This document shows, piece by piece, positions 11,601 through 24,100 of a stretch of 64,000 nucleotides of DNA (the stretch's first letter is position 1; every line of letters begins with the position of its first letter). The notes under the pieces are model-generated. The model made no database searches. It had not been told where the DNA came from and was given only the letters and a program-made list of their open reading frames with translations. Source of the stretch: Stomorhina lunata (lineage: Eukaryota; Arthropoda; Insecta; Diptera; Rhiniidae); NCBI GenBank assembly GCA_933228675.1, contig OW121742.1, forward strand, positions 41,861,699 to 41,925,698, read 5' to 3'. A program made the translations under genes and the position numbers.

Positions 11601-13253
11601 CAAATTACTTTTTTATGATTAGTTAAAAGGGTTTAATTAAAAACTTCGATCCATTTTTGGATCAAAGATAAAACCACAAAAACCTGGTGCAACAAGGAAG
11701 CCTGTAGAGTAGGCGGCTATGGTCAAAATTAGATATATGTATGTAAGATCAAAAACTAGATGTGACTGAGTATGACCACTCAAAGAAGATACTTGGGATG
11801 AAGGGTACCTGGACACATGTCTATTATTTTGTATGAGGACGCTTTAAAGTTAAAGATTTAAGTTTTTATGTAGTAGTTTCCACGAATAATTCATGATATA
11901 CAGCGATGCAAATTAAACGATGTTGTAATCATCATTGTGGGGCTCAGCCGGCTTTAGTTTTATATTATATTCTTTCCGTTATCTCTAACCGTTTTCGAGT
12001 TTGTACTAACTTTCTTACCTAAACTAACATTAAAAAAAACTTACGCATATTCCTCCAGTTCCTCTGTTGTCATTTTTAATTTTCTGGTCTGTACAGCAGC
12101 AGGACTAGAATTTTGCGGCTGTATAATGGTTCGTCTCTTAAGAAATTCATCTAATGTATGTTTTTTTGGTTTATGATATGGAATACTGAAAATAAATTAG
12201 AAGAAAAATTTTAAAGGTGAATTAAATTATTCGGAGAGCCCATTAAAAACTAGAGTATATGCTCATACGTTACCTTATATGAGCCTCTCTATGTAATCTT
12301 TGCTGTTCACTTTGAATAGCTTGCATTTCATCCAATGCCTTTTTAGCCGAAGCCTATAATAGGAAAATATATTAGCAAACGATCTACAGTTCTATTTTAT
12401 GTTTTCAAATTACTCTCATAACTTTCGGTTTTTTCTCCATTTTTCCTTTTGAATTTTCCTCGTTATTGTTTTCTTCAAAATTTGCTTCCCTCGCTGAAGC
12501 CTCCAAATCGGATGCATTTATTTCCGTTTCAGAATCTGTATTTGAAGATTCACTATCTACTAGATTTGAAATCTTCTGGGATTTCTTAGTTTCTCTATCG
12601 CTTGAAGATTCCGAATCCGATTGATTTTGATATTTAGATTTTTTAATTTTTTTCTTCAATTTTTTGAACTTTTGTGGTAAATCGTCTGAGTTTTCGCTAT
12701 CTGATCTATTTTCTATTGGAGGAATTTTGCTTTCCTTCTTTATTTTATTTGACTTTTCTTTGGAAGGTTTATCTTCTTTAGGACTTTTCTTAAAATTGTG
12801 CTTTATATGCTTGAAGTTAACTTTGGAATTCTCGTCTGCTTCAGCATCTGAGTCTTCCAGATAAGAGGCCTTGAAGGTTTTATCAGTCTGTGACTCCTCT
12901 TCCTGCTGATCACTATCTGAATCTATGAGTGCAGAAATTTTCTTTTTGTTTATCTTTATGGGCTCTTCATTATTCGATTCAGCTTTAGCTGCTTCTGTGC
13001 CCTCCTCGTCATCATTATCACTATCCAATATGCGTTTAGTTCTTTTTGGACTGATTTTCTTTTGTGGACTTTTGTTTTTCTTACTTATACTATCATTATT
13101 GCCATCATCATCTGATTCGGACATTAACAAACTCTGAGCTCCCAATATATCTTCCTCCATTGAAACCTCCTTTATATTATCGTCTTCCTCGTCCATTTTC
13201 AACTCTTCCATGCTAATATTTTGTTCACTTGTGTTTTGTGCTTGTACTTCCAT
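8644..13253 (-). CDS. Claspin: Claspin, replication checkpoint mediator
   Basis: Six coding exons on the minus strand: 13253-12414, 12353-12274, 12185-12045, 11459-10550, 10484-9466 and 9400-8644. All have GT-AG junctions and agreeing phases, giving 1,248 aa. Claspin travels with the replication fork and bridges ATR to Chk1. The very acidic, Ser-rich N-terminus is typical. HISIPYHKPKKHTLDEFLKR spans the exon 2/3 join. Two Chk1-docking motifs, ELMALCSGTF (residues 790-799) and ELMELCSGTF (828-837), match the family's ExxxLCSGxF repeats. The C-terminal conserved block includes FVDYDSEENE, AELSESEWGSADEDE, MLDEDIREVRKIQEMLFEDE and RTFKWKN, then QWRKIRYEREQFLKE. The small exons 2 and 3 (80 and 141 bp) are easily missed. 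Long Asp/Glu runs (such as residues 667-730) generate Ser-rich shadow frames on the other strand. The gene is head to head with NOL12. Confidence 0.93.
11460..12044 (-). other. Claspin intron 3
   Basis: A 585-bp intron, the longest in the gene, bounded by GTAAGT at 12,044-12,039 and AG at 11,461-11,460. It holds poly-A/T tracts and no recognised element. Confidence 0.75.
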
Positions 13254-13600
13254 TATGTGGGTTTTATGTTATTAAATTTAAGTCAAATATTTTATTCAAA
13301 CTGCTAAATAAGCATTAAATTCAGTTTTTATTTGTTAAATGGAACACAAGACTGTAAATGAAAAATAAAAATAAAGGCGCGAAAAAAATTAAGAAAATGT
13401 CAATACTTAACATAAACAAAAGCTGAATGCTGGGAAACTTTATAAAAGGCATAAAAACAATTACAGAGTTGTAGTTTTTCGTATTAAATACAGCCAGTTT
13501 CATTGATTCTAGTGCTTATGAAAATTACAAATTGGTATTACTGGAAATAACATGTGCAGGAACGTTTTGTTCATGTAAACAAATAAAAAAAAATAAGATA
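13254..13600. promoter_or_regulatory. Shared promoter region of Claspin and NOL12
   Basis: Only 347 bp separate the start codons of two divergent nucleus-directed genes, so this segment must serve both and include their 5'UTRs. It is AT-rich. I see no TATA box at a convincing place and no TATCGATA element. A short minus-strand frame inside is not credible as a gene. Confidence 0.55.
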
Positions 13601-14456
13601 ATGACCCGTAAAAAGACTCCAAAAAAGAAATTGGAAATTGTTTTCGATCCACAAAAACGAAAGTAAGTTATTTCATTATATATCCTTAAATATTTAATTA
13701 AATTTAGTTTTCTCTAGGGAATTTCTAACTGGTTTTCGTAAGCGAAAAAATGAAAGACGTAAACGTGCCAAGGAAGAGCTTGATCGCAATCTCAAGGAGG
13801 AGCGCAAGCGTATACGACAAGAAATCAAGGATGGTGTTAGTCATATGAAGAAATCCTTTGAACCTTTAAAAGAACTAACCGAAGCAGACAAGGCCAATGA
13901 GGATGAGTACGAAGATGACGATGTCAAGGTGAAAATAGTGGAATTGTCTACGGGTGATTTGGCTGCCCAACGAAATATGTTGGGGGAAAATCGTGCCCAA
14001 GACTCCGAGGAAAGTGCGGCGGAACAGAAGTCCGATGATGATGAGGACGATGTTGCAAATAATGCTAATTGTATACCGGGCATGGATTTCGATATAGCGT
14101 CCAAGCGTAAGCGTAAAAATACCCAAAAAGCGGAACACGAAAATGATAGCGATGAAGGGGACAATACAAAATCCAAGAAAAAACCAAAGTTAGCTATTGA
14201 GGGTATAAAATCTAAAAAAGAATTAGATCACTTTAAGAAAACCAAAACATTGAAAAAGCTTAAGAAGAGCAAAGTCTTCAAGATGAAGGAAAGACTGGAC
14301 AAAAAAGAGAATCAGAAAAAGGCACGCAAAGATAAAAATAATACTTTAAAAAGCTTGCCCAGGCATATAAGGAAAAATAAGAAGATCGAAAAGAATCCTT
14401 ACAATAAAGGCAGAAAAATGAATAGGAAACAAATTAGAAAGAAATATCAAAATTAG
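13601..14456 (+). CDS. NOL12: Nucleolar protein 12 (viriato / Nop25 family)
   Basis: Two exons, 13601-13662 and 13718-14456, joined in phase (AA|G) across a 55-bp intron with GTAAGT and CTCTAG borders, encode 266 aa. The N-terminal domain MTRKKTPKKKLEIVFDPQKR, then KEFLTGFRKRKNERRKRAKE and ELDRNLKEERKRIRQEIKDG, is the Nop25/NOL12 signature. An acidic middle and a very basic tail ending NRKQIRKKYQN suit a nucleolar RNA-binding protein. NOL12 acts in pre-rRNA processing (5'-3' exonuclease work in humans). The fly orthologue viriato supports growth. The in-frame ATG at 13,845 would drop the conserved domain, so the upstream exon sets the true start. The length is near that of other family members. 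Confidence 0.92.
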
Positions 14457-14570
14457 TTGTTTTTTAATAATCTATAGAAATACAATTAAAATTATTTTTA
14501 CACAAAATTGTATATGATAATAAACTTGATAAATTTTCATAAAAACTCCAAGTCCTTATGTAAACATAAA

Positions 14571-15560
14571 CCGAATTATAATGCGTTATATGGAGTTATA
14601 TTGTGTTATAACAAGTTATAATCGTGCTACAAAAAGTTAAAATCGCCTGATAATTTATAATAGTATAGTATAAAAGTTATAACAACATTATAATTCGTTA
14701 AAATGAGTTGCAATAGCATTATAATGCGTTAAAACTAGTTATAATCGCATTATAGTGCGCCGTAAAAAGTTATAATAGCTTTAGAATGTGTAATAACAAG
14801 TTTAAATCTAAAGTGTGATTTAAACTTGTTATTACGCAATTTATTAGCTTAGTAATGCATTGTTATACATTATGATCGCATTATAAAACATAATCGCATT
14901 GAAATGCGTTATAATCTTATTATAATGTTTTATAACACATTATAATCGCGTTATAATGCTTCATAATACATTATAATCACATTATAATGCGTTATAAAAT
15001 ATTATAATGCGTTATAAAATATTATAATGCGTTATAAAATATTATAATGCGTTATAAAATATTATAATGCGTTATAACACATTATAATCGCACTATAATA
15101 CATCATAATGCGATTATAATGAGTTATAAAACATTATAATCCGTTATTATACATTATTATCGCATTATAATCTCATTATTATGCTTAATAACACATAATC
15201 GTATTATAATGCTTTATAACAAATAATAATCGTAATATGTTATAACACATTACAATCGCATTATAATGCGTTATAACTCATTATTATCGCATCTTAATGC
15301 CCTATAACACATTATAATGCATTATAACACATTAAAAACCCATTATAATGTCTTATTATAATGTCTTACATTATAATCGCATCATAATATGTCATAACAC
15401 ATTATAATCGAATTATAATGCGTTATCATATTATATACCGATAACAATGCGTCACGATACATTATAATCTCATAACAACACATTGTATTTGAGTGTTGTA
15501 ACACATTGTAATCGTATTATAATGATTTATAAAACGTATTCTCATAATAATGCCTTAAAA
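14571..15560. repeat. Satellite A block 1 (ATTATAAT palindrome repeat)
   Basis: A degenerate tandem array of 10- to 11-bp units built on CATTATAATG/CG and GTTATAACA variants. Four near-identical pieces GCGTTATAAAATATTATAAT lie at about 14,989-15,075. The unit core ATTATAAT is its own reverse complement. The array begins about 115 bp after the NOL12 stop. Confidence 0.9.
14790..14835. repeat. Perfect 19-bp hairpin within satellite A
   Basis: The left arm (14,790-14,808) GTAATAACAAGTTTAAATC and the right arm (14,817-14,835) are exact reverse complements around an 8-nt loop. The arms are much longer than the neighbouring repeat palindromes. Confidence 0.85.
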
Positions 15561-16030
15561 CATTAAAAATTTCAATAAAACCTCAAGAAAACAAATACAT
15601 ATTTTATAAATTTTTTGTGTCTTTAAAATATATATTTATTAATATATAATTAATGTTATATTTTTTGTTATTATTCTCTTTATTCACATACATCAATATT
15701 TTTTCTTATTTAATGGTTAGTAATTTTATATTAATATATTTTTTTCAATTTATTTTAATCAATTTAATTTATTTCTCATAATTAATTGCAAATTTTTTTC
15801 TTTGCTTAATTAATTAATAAATAACTTTTTTTGAATACGCAGTAATTATGATTTGTTTAATAATTATATAATTTACATTTTAGTCATTAGTAGTTGGTTT
15901 GCTTTATTTTTTTAACAATATATTTATTTATATAAAATTATTATTATAAAAGAAGTGGAGAAAAATGCATTTGATACTACGAAATAAAAAAAAAAATTAA
16001 AATGAAATATTTTGAAAATTATGCATTAAA
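15561..16030. other. AT-rich spacer between satellite A blocks
   Basis: Extremely AT-rich sequence without clear tandem structure or open frames. Nothing else is seen. Confidence 0.5.
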
Positions 16031-16975
16031 ACACATATTAATAATTGGATTAAAATGCGTTTTAGAGCATTGTAATGAGTAATAATACATTATAATTGTA
16101 TTGTAAGACTTTATAACACATTATAACTCTTTATAACACATTACAATTGTATCATAATGTGTTATAAAATCTTAATAACACGATAATGTGTAATAACGCA
16201 TAATCATACACATATAGGATATAATACAATAATAATAGCATTAAAATGCTTTATAACGCATTATAATGAGTTATAATACATTATAATTGTACATTATAAT
16301 TGTACATTATAATTGTATTGTAATGCTTTATAACAAATTATAACTCTTTATAACACATTACAATTGTATTATATTGTGTTATTTTAATAACACAATAATA
16401 ATGTGTTATAACGCATTATCATACAATTTTAATGCATTATAATACAATTATCATATATTATAACGCATTTTTAAGCAATTATGCGTTTAACATATTATAA
16501 CAGCATTATTAAGTTTTTTAACACATTACAATTACATTTATAACCACTCAAAACAATTTTAATGCATTATTAGAGGTTATTAGACATTAATAATTGCATT
16601 AAAATACTTTATAACGCATTATGATAACATTATTTGTTTTAACACATTACAATTACATTAAAATGTGATATAATGGTTTATAATTGCATTATAATGCGTT
16701 ATAACACATAATAATTAAATTATAATGCATTATAACTCATTCTAACACCTTACAGCTGTATTATGTTGTGTTAAATCTTTATAACACAATCATAATGTGT
16801 TATAACGCATTATAATACAATTTTAGTGCATTATTTTAGGTTATAATGCAATAACTGCATAAAAATGCATAATAATACAATAATCATAAATTAGAATGCG
16901 TTGAACGCATTATTATACAATACAATTACTTTATAATGAGTTATAACACATAACAATTGGATTAGAATGCATTCG
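16031..16975. repeat. Satellite A block 2
   Basis: More diverged CATTATAA/TTATAACA units, including a short perfect run of TGTACATTATAAT near 16,285-16,315. It is interrupted at about 16,975 by an interspersed repeat. Confidence 0.8.
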
Positions 16976-17150
16976 ATTTTTGTTGGCCATGTAAAGTTTC
17001 TCCCTCGCTGAAATTTTGAAGTAGGGGCAAACTCACCACACTATGATATAAGTTGCCACATATTCAACTCATATCGTAGTAGTGTTGGTCCCCACTAAAG
17101 CAAACTTGTGGTCTACATCACACATAACATACCAAGAAAGACATTGTCAG

Positions 17151-18078
17151 GCATGTCACAAATTCCGTTCGGAATGGAAACTATTTCGTAGTTGAATCAC
17201 TTTCTGAGTCGATTTAGCGATGTCAGTCTGTCTGTCCGTCTGGACGGCTGGCTGGACCCCCATGTAAACCATGTAATTAAGTACAGGTCGCAATTCTAAA
17301 GATAATTTGATGAAATTTGGCACAGATATTTTTTTTTGACCATGGCTACTATATTGGACACAAATAAAAATATTTTTTCATGAAATTTAAAGCAAATACT
17401 GCTTATGTAAGCCAAAATCACTGTACCAAATTTCGTTGAAATTGGTCCACGTTTGACCATAGCTCCCATACAAACTCTTCTGTCAAAACGCGCTTAATGA
17501 GACATAAATCTCTAAAACTCTCTTAAATCTGAAGTTAGTGAAAATTTTAAGTTTATTTTTTGCATATATAATTTTTGTAAAAATTGTAATCAATTTGTCA
17601 AATATCGAGATAATCGGTCCACATTATCATATAAGTCCAAATGACGGAAACAGCTTAAATATATAAGTTTTGAGAAAATGCTTGTATGATGGTATAATTT
17701 AGCAAAAATTTGTCTTCATACAGGAAAAAGAATACCTTAGACCTTAGTGGTAAAGGGTATCGTATGGTCGGGCTTGGCCGACTATAGCACTTTCTTACTT
17801 GTTTTTTTTTAATATTTTACTTCAATATAAAAAAAAGTTTTTTTTCATTTCGCGAAAACTTTTAGTTTGTGGAGATGTGACCTTTTTTGAATTTGGTCAT
17901 TCAATTGAAGAAATTATTTGAATATTACAGAAACAATGAAAAGCATACAAACTCAATTCCACTTTGAAAATTGAAAATGGTTTGATTTCGAAAAAAAAAA
18001 ATCGTTTTGCTTCTTCTATAGAAGCAAAATACGGAATTCATTCCATTTCCGAACGGAATTGAGTTCTGTGACATGGAT
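17151..18078. mobile_element. MITE with CATGTCACAAATTCCGTTCG-type ends, interrupted by a Helentron-like copy
   Basis: The left end GGCATGTCACAAATTCCGTT (17,152-17,171) and the right end near 18,050-18,076 (CGAACGGAATTGAGTTCTGT, then GACATGG) are inverted. The same terminal sequences bound the element at 22,366-22,881. The interior from about 17,195 to 17,805 is a Helentron-like piece that interrupts the MITE. No coding capacity is seen. The element sits in satellite A. Confidence 0.65.
17200..17805 (+). mobile_element. Helentron/DINE-1-like element, 3' portion
   Basis: Contains a (GTCY)n-type microsatellite (GTCTGTCTGTCCGTCTGGAC at about 17,225), the shared phrases on 'AAATTTGGCACAG' and 'CATAGCTCCCATACAAACTC', and a 3' end GGTATCGTATGGTCGGGCTT, then GGCCGACTATAGCACTTTCT and TACTTG. 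The 3' end forms a hairpin (GTCGGGC/GGCCGAC-like) just inside a CTTACTTG terminus followed by T's. It is nested within the MITE above. Confidence 0.65.
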
Positions 18079-18195
18079 GTATAATTACATTTTAGTGCAT
18101 TATAACACATTCTAAGCTACTGTAGCATTATAAAATATTAAAATTGCCTTATGAATTGCTTTAAAATACATTACAATCAGATTATTATGAAAATA
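18075..18195. repeat. Satellite A remnant beyond the MITE
   Basis: Diverged ATTATAAC/ATTATAAA units resume directly after the MITE, showing that the MITE landed within the array. Confidence 0.65.
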
Positions 18196-19414
18196 ATAAA
18201 AATTAATATGCATCAAATTCTTTTTTTTTTTTGTAAATTGTGAATTTATTTTTCCGTTTTATTTATTCTTTTTAAAACTTGCTTAATTAATATTTACATG
18301 AAAAAGTTAAATAAAATGTAAACTATTGTAATGAAGAAAGGAAAAATTAAGGAAGGACGAAGAAAAGGGCGTTATATAAAAAAAAATTGAACTAAAGATA
18401 TTAATATAAAGGAGTTTTATTTGTTTTCAACTATGTTTATATGTGTATTTTAAATTTATTTTAATAGTTTAAATATAATTGTATTTTTTGTTGTTGTTGT
18501 TCTTCTATTATTAATAATATGTACAAAAACTTATATACTAAACTTATAAATATATTTAAAAAAAAAGTAAAATGCTCTAATTTTAAGCACTTTGTATTAT
18601 TTTATTAAAAAAAAAAAAATAATAAAGTAAAAATTTTTTAATTTATTCATACTCAATTAGGAAAATTCACAGGTGAATGTGAAAGAGGAGGATGTGTTTG
18701 AAAAGTTTCAAAATTTTTATATTTGTAGTATAAAAAAAATCATGCAGCTTTAGTTTGTTTTATATTATTTAATTAAATTGAATTTTGTTTTTTCTTTTAT
18801 AAATTTTGTATTTTGATTTAACTATTTATGATATTGGATAAATTGTTTTTATTCATTCATATTGAATTTTTAAAGTAATTATAATTGTAATATTAAAATT
18901 ATGTTTAACATGATAAAAATAATAATAAAAAGATTAATTGATAATAAAATTTATTTAAAAGAAAATTTTAAAAAAGAAGCATTAATGCTTATTTTCTATA
19001 AATATATAATATAACAAAAAGTCCGTTTTTAAAGAAGAAATTTGAATAAAAAAGAAAATTTTTTAAGTTTTATGTGTTTGCAATAAAGTATTCATACCAT
19101 TTTAGATCTTTGTAGTTATTCAAATTAAAAAAAAAAAAAAATAATAAAGAAATATCGTTTAGATATATTGGGGAGGTTATAAGTTTTCTTTTCTATATAA
19201 ATACACAAATTTCTTGTATGTTATTAAGGACACGGGGGCACAAAATTTTGCTTTTCTAGACATTAAAAGCTTTGATCTGCTGAATACGGAAGTCTTACTA
19301 GATTCTTCGAATTGGCTCTAGTTTTCGAGATATACAATTATTTACTTTTTTTAGCGTAATTCGTAAAAATTTTAAAAATAAAGCAAAAGCTTCAATATTT
19401 GCTATAAATATGCA
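18196..19414. other. AT-rich non-repetitive intergenic sequence
   Basis: Poly-A and poly-T tracts and simple AT sequence. No reading frame or known element is recognised. Confidence 0.5.
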
Positions 19415-20700
19415 GTAGAACTCACATTAAAATGCATTACAACACATTGAACTCACATTATTATATATTATAACACCTTATAATGTGTTATAACCCAATA
19501 TAATAGCATTATAATCCGTTATAAAACAATATAATGACAATTTAATATATTATATTGGGTAATAACATGTTATAATAACATTGTATTACGTTATAATACC
19601 TTATAATAAATATAACACATTATAATCGCATTATAACGCATTATAATCGCATTATAATGCGTTATAATCGATTATAATGCGTTATAATTCATTATAAAGC
19701 GATTATAATGCATTATAATCGCATTATAATACATTATAATCGCATTATATTAAATATAACACATTATAATCGCATTATAATGCATTAAAATCGCATTATA
19801 ATGCATTATAATCGCATTATAATGCATTATAATCGCATTATAATGCATTATAATCGCATTATAATGCTTTATAATGCATTATGATGTATTATAATGCATC
19901 ATAATCGCATTATAATGCATAATTATGCATCATAATCGCATTATAATGCATTATAATGCATCATAATCGCATTATAATGCATTATAATCGCATTATAATG
20001 CATTATAATCGCATTATAATGCATTATAATCGCATTATAATGCATTAGAATGCATCATAATCACATTATAATGCATTATAATCACATTATAATGCATTAT
20101 AATCGCATTATAATGCATTATAATCGCATTATAATGCATTATAATCACATTATAATGCATTATAATCACATTATAATGCTATTGTAGCATTATAATCGCA
20201 TTATAATGCATAATAATCGCATTATAATGCATAATAATCGCATTATAAATCATTATAATCGCATTATAATGTATTATTATACGTCACAATCGGGTTATAA
20301 TGTCATATTACACATAATGGTTTTAAAATGATGTAATCTCATTAATATGCGGTTTTAAACATTATAATAGCATTATTTTGAGTGTTTATTATAATTGCAT
20401 TAAAATGTGTTACTTTGCAGAATAATCGCATTGTAATGCATTACACTACGTTATAATCGAATTATGTTATAAGACACTATAATCGTATTATATTACGAAA
20501 TAACTACACTACAATCGTGTTATATTGCGTTATAAAACACTATAATAACATTATAATCGCATTATAATGAGTTATAACGGAATATAATCACATTATACTG
20601 CGTTATAACTCATTATGATCCCATTATGATCCCATGAGTTATAAACAAAACAATCGTATTATAACACCTTATAACAGATTATAATGCATTATAATCCTTA
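19415..20700. repeat. Satellite A block 3, most regular (21-bp higher-order unit)
   Basis: From about 19,615 to 20,265 the array is nearly regular as CATTATAATGCATTATAATC plus G (10 + 11 = 21 bp). Both half-units carry the palindrome ATTATAAT. The edges degenerate on both sides, as expected of an array evolving by unequal exchange. It ends about 410 bp from the scny stop codon. Confidence 0.92.
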
Positions 20701-21112
20701 CATGAGAATCCGTAAGATTAAAGTTATTTACAATTATGTAAATGCAAAATTTAGTAGTAACAAAAAAAGTAACTTTTTGTGCCACAGTGTTATTAATGTT
20801 TTTTTTTTTTTATATAAAAATTTGACAAGAAGAAAAATCCGTTTTAGTTTATTTTTATTTTTGTTATAAAATTTAACGAAAAGTTTTAAATTTCAAAATT
20901 TAATTTCCAACTTTTCTTAAAAAAAGAAAAAAAAAAAAAACAATAATAAACATTTTAAGATTATTTTTCTTCTTTCGCTGTACTATTAATTAAGTATTTT
21001 GTAAAAATTAAAAAAAAAGTAATAATGAAAAAAAGTAAATAAAAATTATAAATATTCATCTTTTAGATTTCATTATTATGTTAGGTTTTCTACGCCGCCC
21101 TACCTGCGGTGG
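20701..21112 (-). other. Probable scny 3' untranslated region
   Basis: AT-rich sequence directly downstream (minus strand) of the scny stop codon, bounded on the left by satellite A. No frame is supported here. Confidence 0.45.
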
Positions 21113-24100
21113 TTAAGATTCATTACGTCTATTCATATTTAGAATACCACCACCACCGCCGCCGTTCATGTTTTTCTTGGGAAATTTGTGTTGAAAACGT
21201 TGAAATTTGAATTTGTTGCGTTGGAAATTGTGACGATAACCACCGCCACTGCCACCGCCTACATGATGATAACGTTTCAAACGTCTTTGATTTTCTTGCT
21301 CTTGGAATGGATTATAGCCGGGTGTACGATTATTATTGGCATATGGATCCTTAGGCATTTTAATCTTTTTTTGCCTACCACGATCCATTTCGTTTTCTTC
21401 CTCATCTTCCCAGTCTCGCTGGCGCTGTTCCCGTGCCTCACTTATGATCTACAAAGAAATGGAGAAGAAAGAGACAAATATTGCACAAATGTGTTTTTTG
21501 AGGAAATTTGTATTATGGATTTTTTTTGGTTAAATAAGAAAAACATCATCACATAAATTTTGACCAAATGCACTGTAAAAATTGGTATGGCTTATACAGA
21601 AGAAGTTAAATAGTGTTATAGTCGGTCAAGTCAGACAGGTCAAATAGTTAAAAAATTAAAATGTTTATTTTCAATGCAGACATGTCACAAATTCTGTTCG
21701 AAATTGAAACCTTTCTGTAGTTGAATTCCGCTCGAAATGGTTTTAGGTTCTATAGATTCCCAAAAATTGTAAATGCAATAACAAAACACAATTTTTTTAA
21801 ACTGAAATTAGTTACTCTATCCATGAAATAATAATAACAAGGAAGTTTCATTCTCTCTCTTCAAAATTATTTTGAAGTATATTGGGTTTTTGAAGTTTGA
21901 TATTTGAAAACAATCGAAAGAAAAATGTTGCCACATTAAGAAAAGGGGTACGTAATACATTGGGATTAGTTATCAAAAATGTGTAATTTTGAAGTTAAGC
22001 ATATAATAAAGACATTCAATATCAAAGAAATATAGTTGGAACAAATTGTATGATTATTTATTGAAGCTTTTTCGTAAATATTCGTAAGTTTTTTATGCAT
22101 AAATTTACATAAATATTGTCATCATAAAATATTAGAAAAGTGGGATTGTCGGCAAAAAATATGGTAGCACAAACTTTTACTATCCTAACAAACGTCAGAA
22201 AGTTATCATGGCGACAAAAAGAGAGAATGGAACAACCTTCAGAATTATTAAATCATGACTCTATCTTTGTTTTTTCAAATAATACCGAGCAATTGAAGAA
22301 ATATTTCAAATATTGAAGAAACAAAGAAAAACATAAAAATTAAATTCCACTTTAAAAAATTGACAGGCATGTCACAAATTCCGTTCGGAATTGAAACCAT
22401 TCCGTAGTTGAATTCCGATTTTAAATGCTCTAAAACAGTACAAAACACGATTTTTCAATTGAAGTCAGTAACTCTATCTTTGTTTCAACAAATAACTCTT
22501 ATTAATTGAAGAAATTTTTTAAATATTGAATAAACAAAGAAAAATATACAAATTCAATTCCACTATGAAAAAAGAATTTTGGACCTGTTCGGAAATGCAT
22601 CACTGCGCTGCATCACGATTGCAAACTTTGCAGCATGAAATACTACGATGCGCTGTTTAGGCGTACATGTTTTAGGGCAGCACTGCTTTCTACTTGCTTA
22701 AACAAATTGGTGTAAAATAATACAGCTTATTATGAAGCGCTAAAAGTCGTTGATTCAGCGCAGTGATGCATCTCCGGACATGCCCCTTGTTTCATTCCGA
22801 AAAAATTTTCGTTTTACTTTTTCTTTAGAAGAAAACACGGAATTCATTCTTCCGAACGGAATTGAGTTTTGTGACATGGCTGATAGGTTTAAACGAATTT
22901 AAAATTTCGGCAGACGTCCGCGTTCATTTTAAATCCAACGCCGTTAAATCACAAGAAAGAGGCGGACATTGACATCTTGAATTCGTCAAATTAAGCGAAT
23001 GTGACGATTTTCATGAAACAACTGAACCGTATGGGCGGCTGTGTGTTTTGTGACGACGTTACCTTTGGCAAAATTAGCCACATGTGGTCACAAAATCATA
23101 TTTTGTTATGATTTTGAGCCGAATAAGGCTGTCATTCTGTCGATGGAAAATTGAATAAAAATATTTTTAAAATCATTTACTATATTTGGAGTTTATATGG
23201 GCAAACAGTCAGCCGACCAGGCGAGCACCGTTAAACCGACTTAGGAAGTGATTTTGGGTGCAGCACAAAGTTATAATGTCCTTTTTCTATATAATATAAA
23301 TAAAAGCCCTGCAAGGACAAATTAAACATCCAAATTAGTTAGGAAATAAAGATTAACTCTTACAGACTTACCGACTAATTCATAAACGAAAAATAATGTT
23401 ATGACAAGTTATAAATCAAATTTTTCATTAAAAATTCCTACTATTTTAATTTTTTAATTCGATTATGAATTAGGGGGCCTTTCAAACCTAACCCAACCTA
23501 TGGTGGTGTGAGATATAAAAACGATCTCAACGCAGGAGGTACGTCTAAATACCACTAATTCCAATAAAATTGTATTACCTTGTTTTTTGTTAATATGTAC
23601 AACATTTTGGCTTAATTCAAGGAATAAATAAATTCATCGCTATAAGGCGTCCTAATACTATTCCAGTGTGTCGATTTTAACTGAATGAGATTTAAAAATA
23701 AAGGGTTATCCATTTCGTGGTTTCAAAAGTATAGGACTGGAATTCGACATCTGTCAAACCAGTTTTTAAACCAATTTTTTTCTTTTCAGTTGAAAGTCTG
23801 ACATTTACGAAAATGGATCGCGTAAGTATCACCCAACTCATAAAAATTATCAAAACATACTACAAAAAATGGTAATTCTGCAACAGCCACATATCTTACT
23901 TTAAGAGGAGATTATGGTTTACATAATCGTTGAAATACGCAAGCAAATGCCAAAATTGTGAAAAAATTTTAAGAGACTGGAATAGTTACAAATATTGCCA
24001 TCATCGTTTCGCTCGTTCCGCTGAAAATATTGCTGCTGTAAGTGAAAGTGTTGTCGAAGACCCGAATATGTCGATTCTTCGACGTTCTCATGATTTAGGA

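Noticed and set aside
13321..13503. 60-aa Phe/Leu-rich frame between Claspin and NOL12
   Set aside because: T-rich noise within a short shared promoter, with no signal of a conserved peptide.
22890..23110. GC-richer patch as a possible gene remnant
   Set aside because: Short peptides can be read in several frames but none matches a family I can name, so it is listed only as unidentified.
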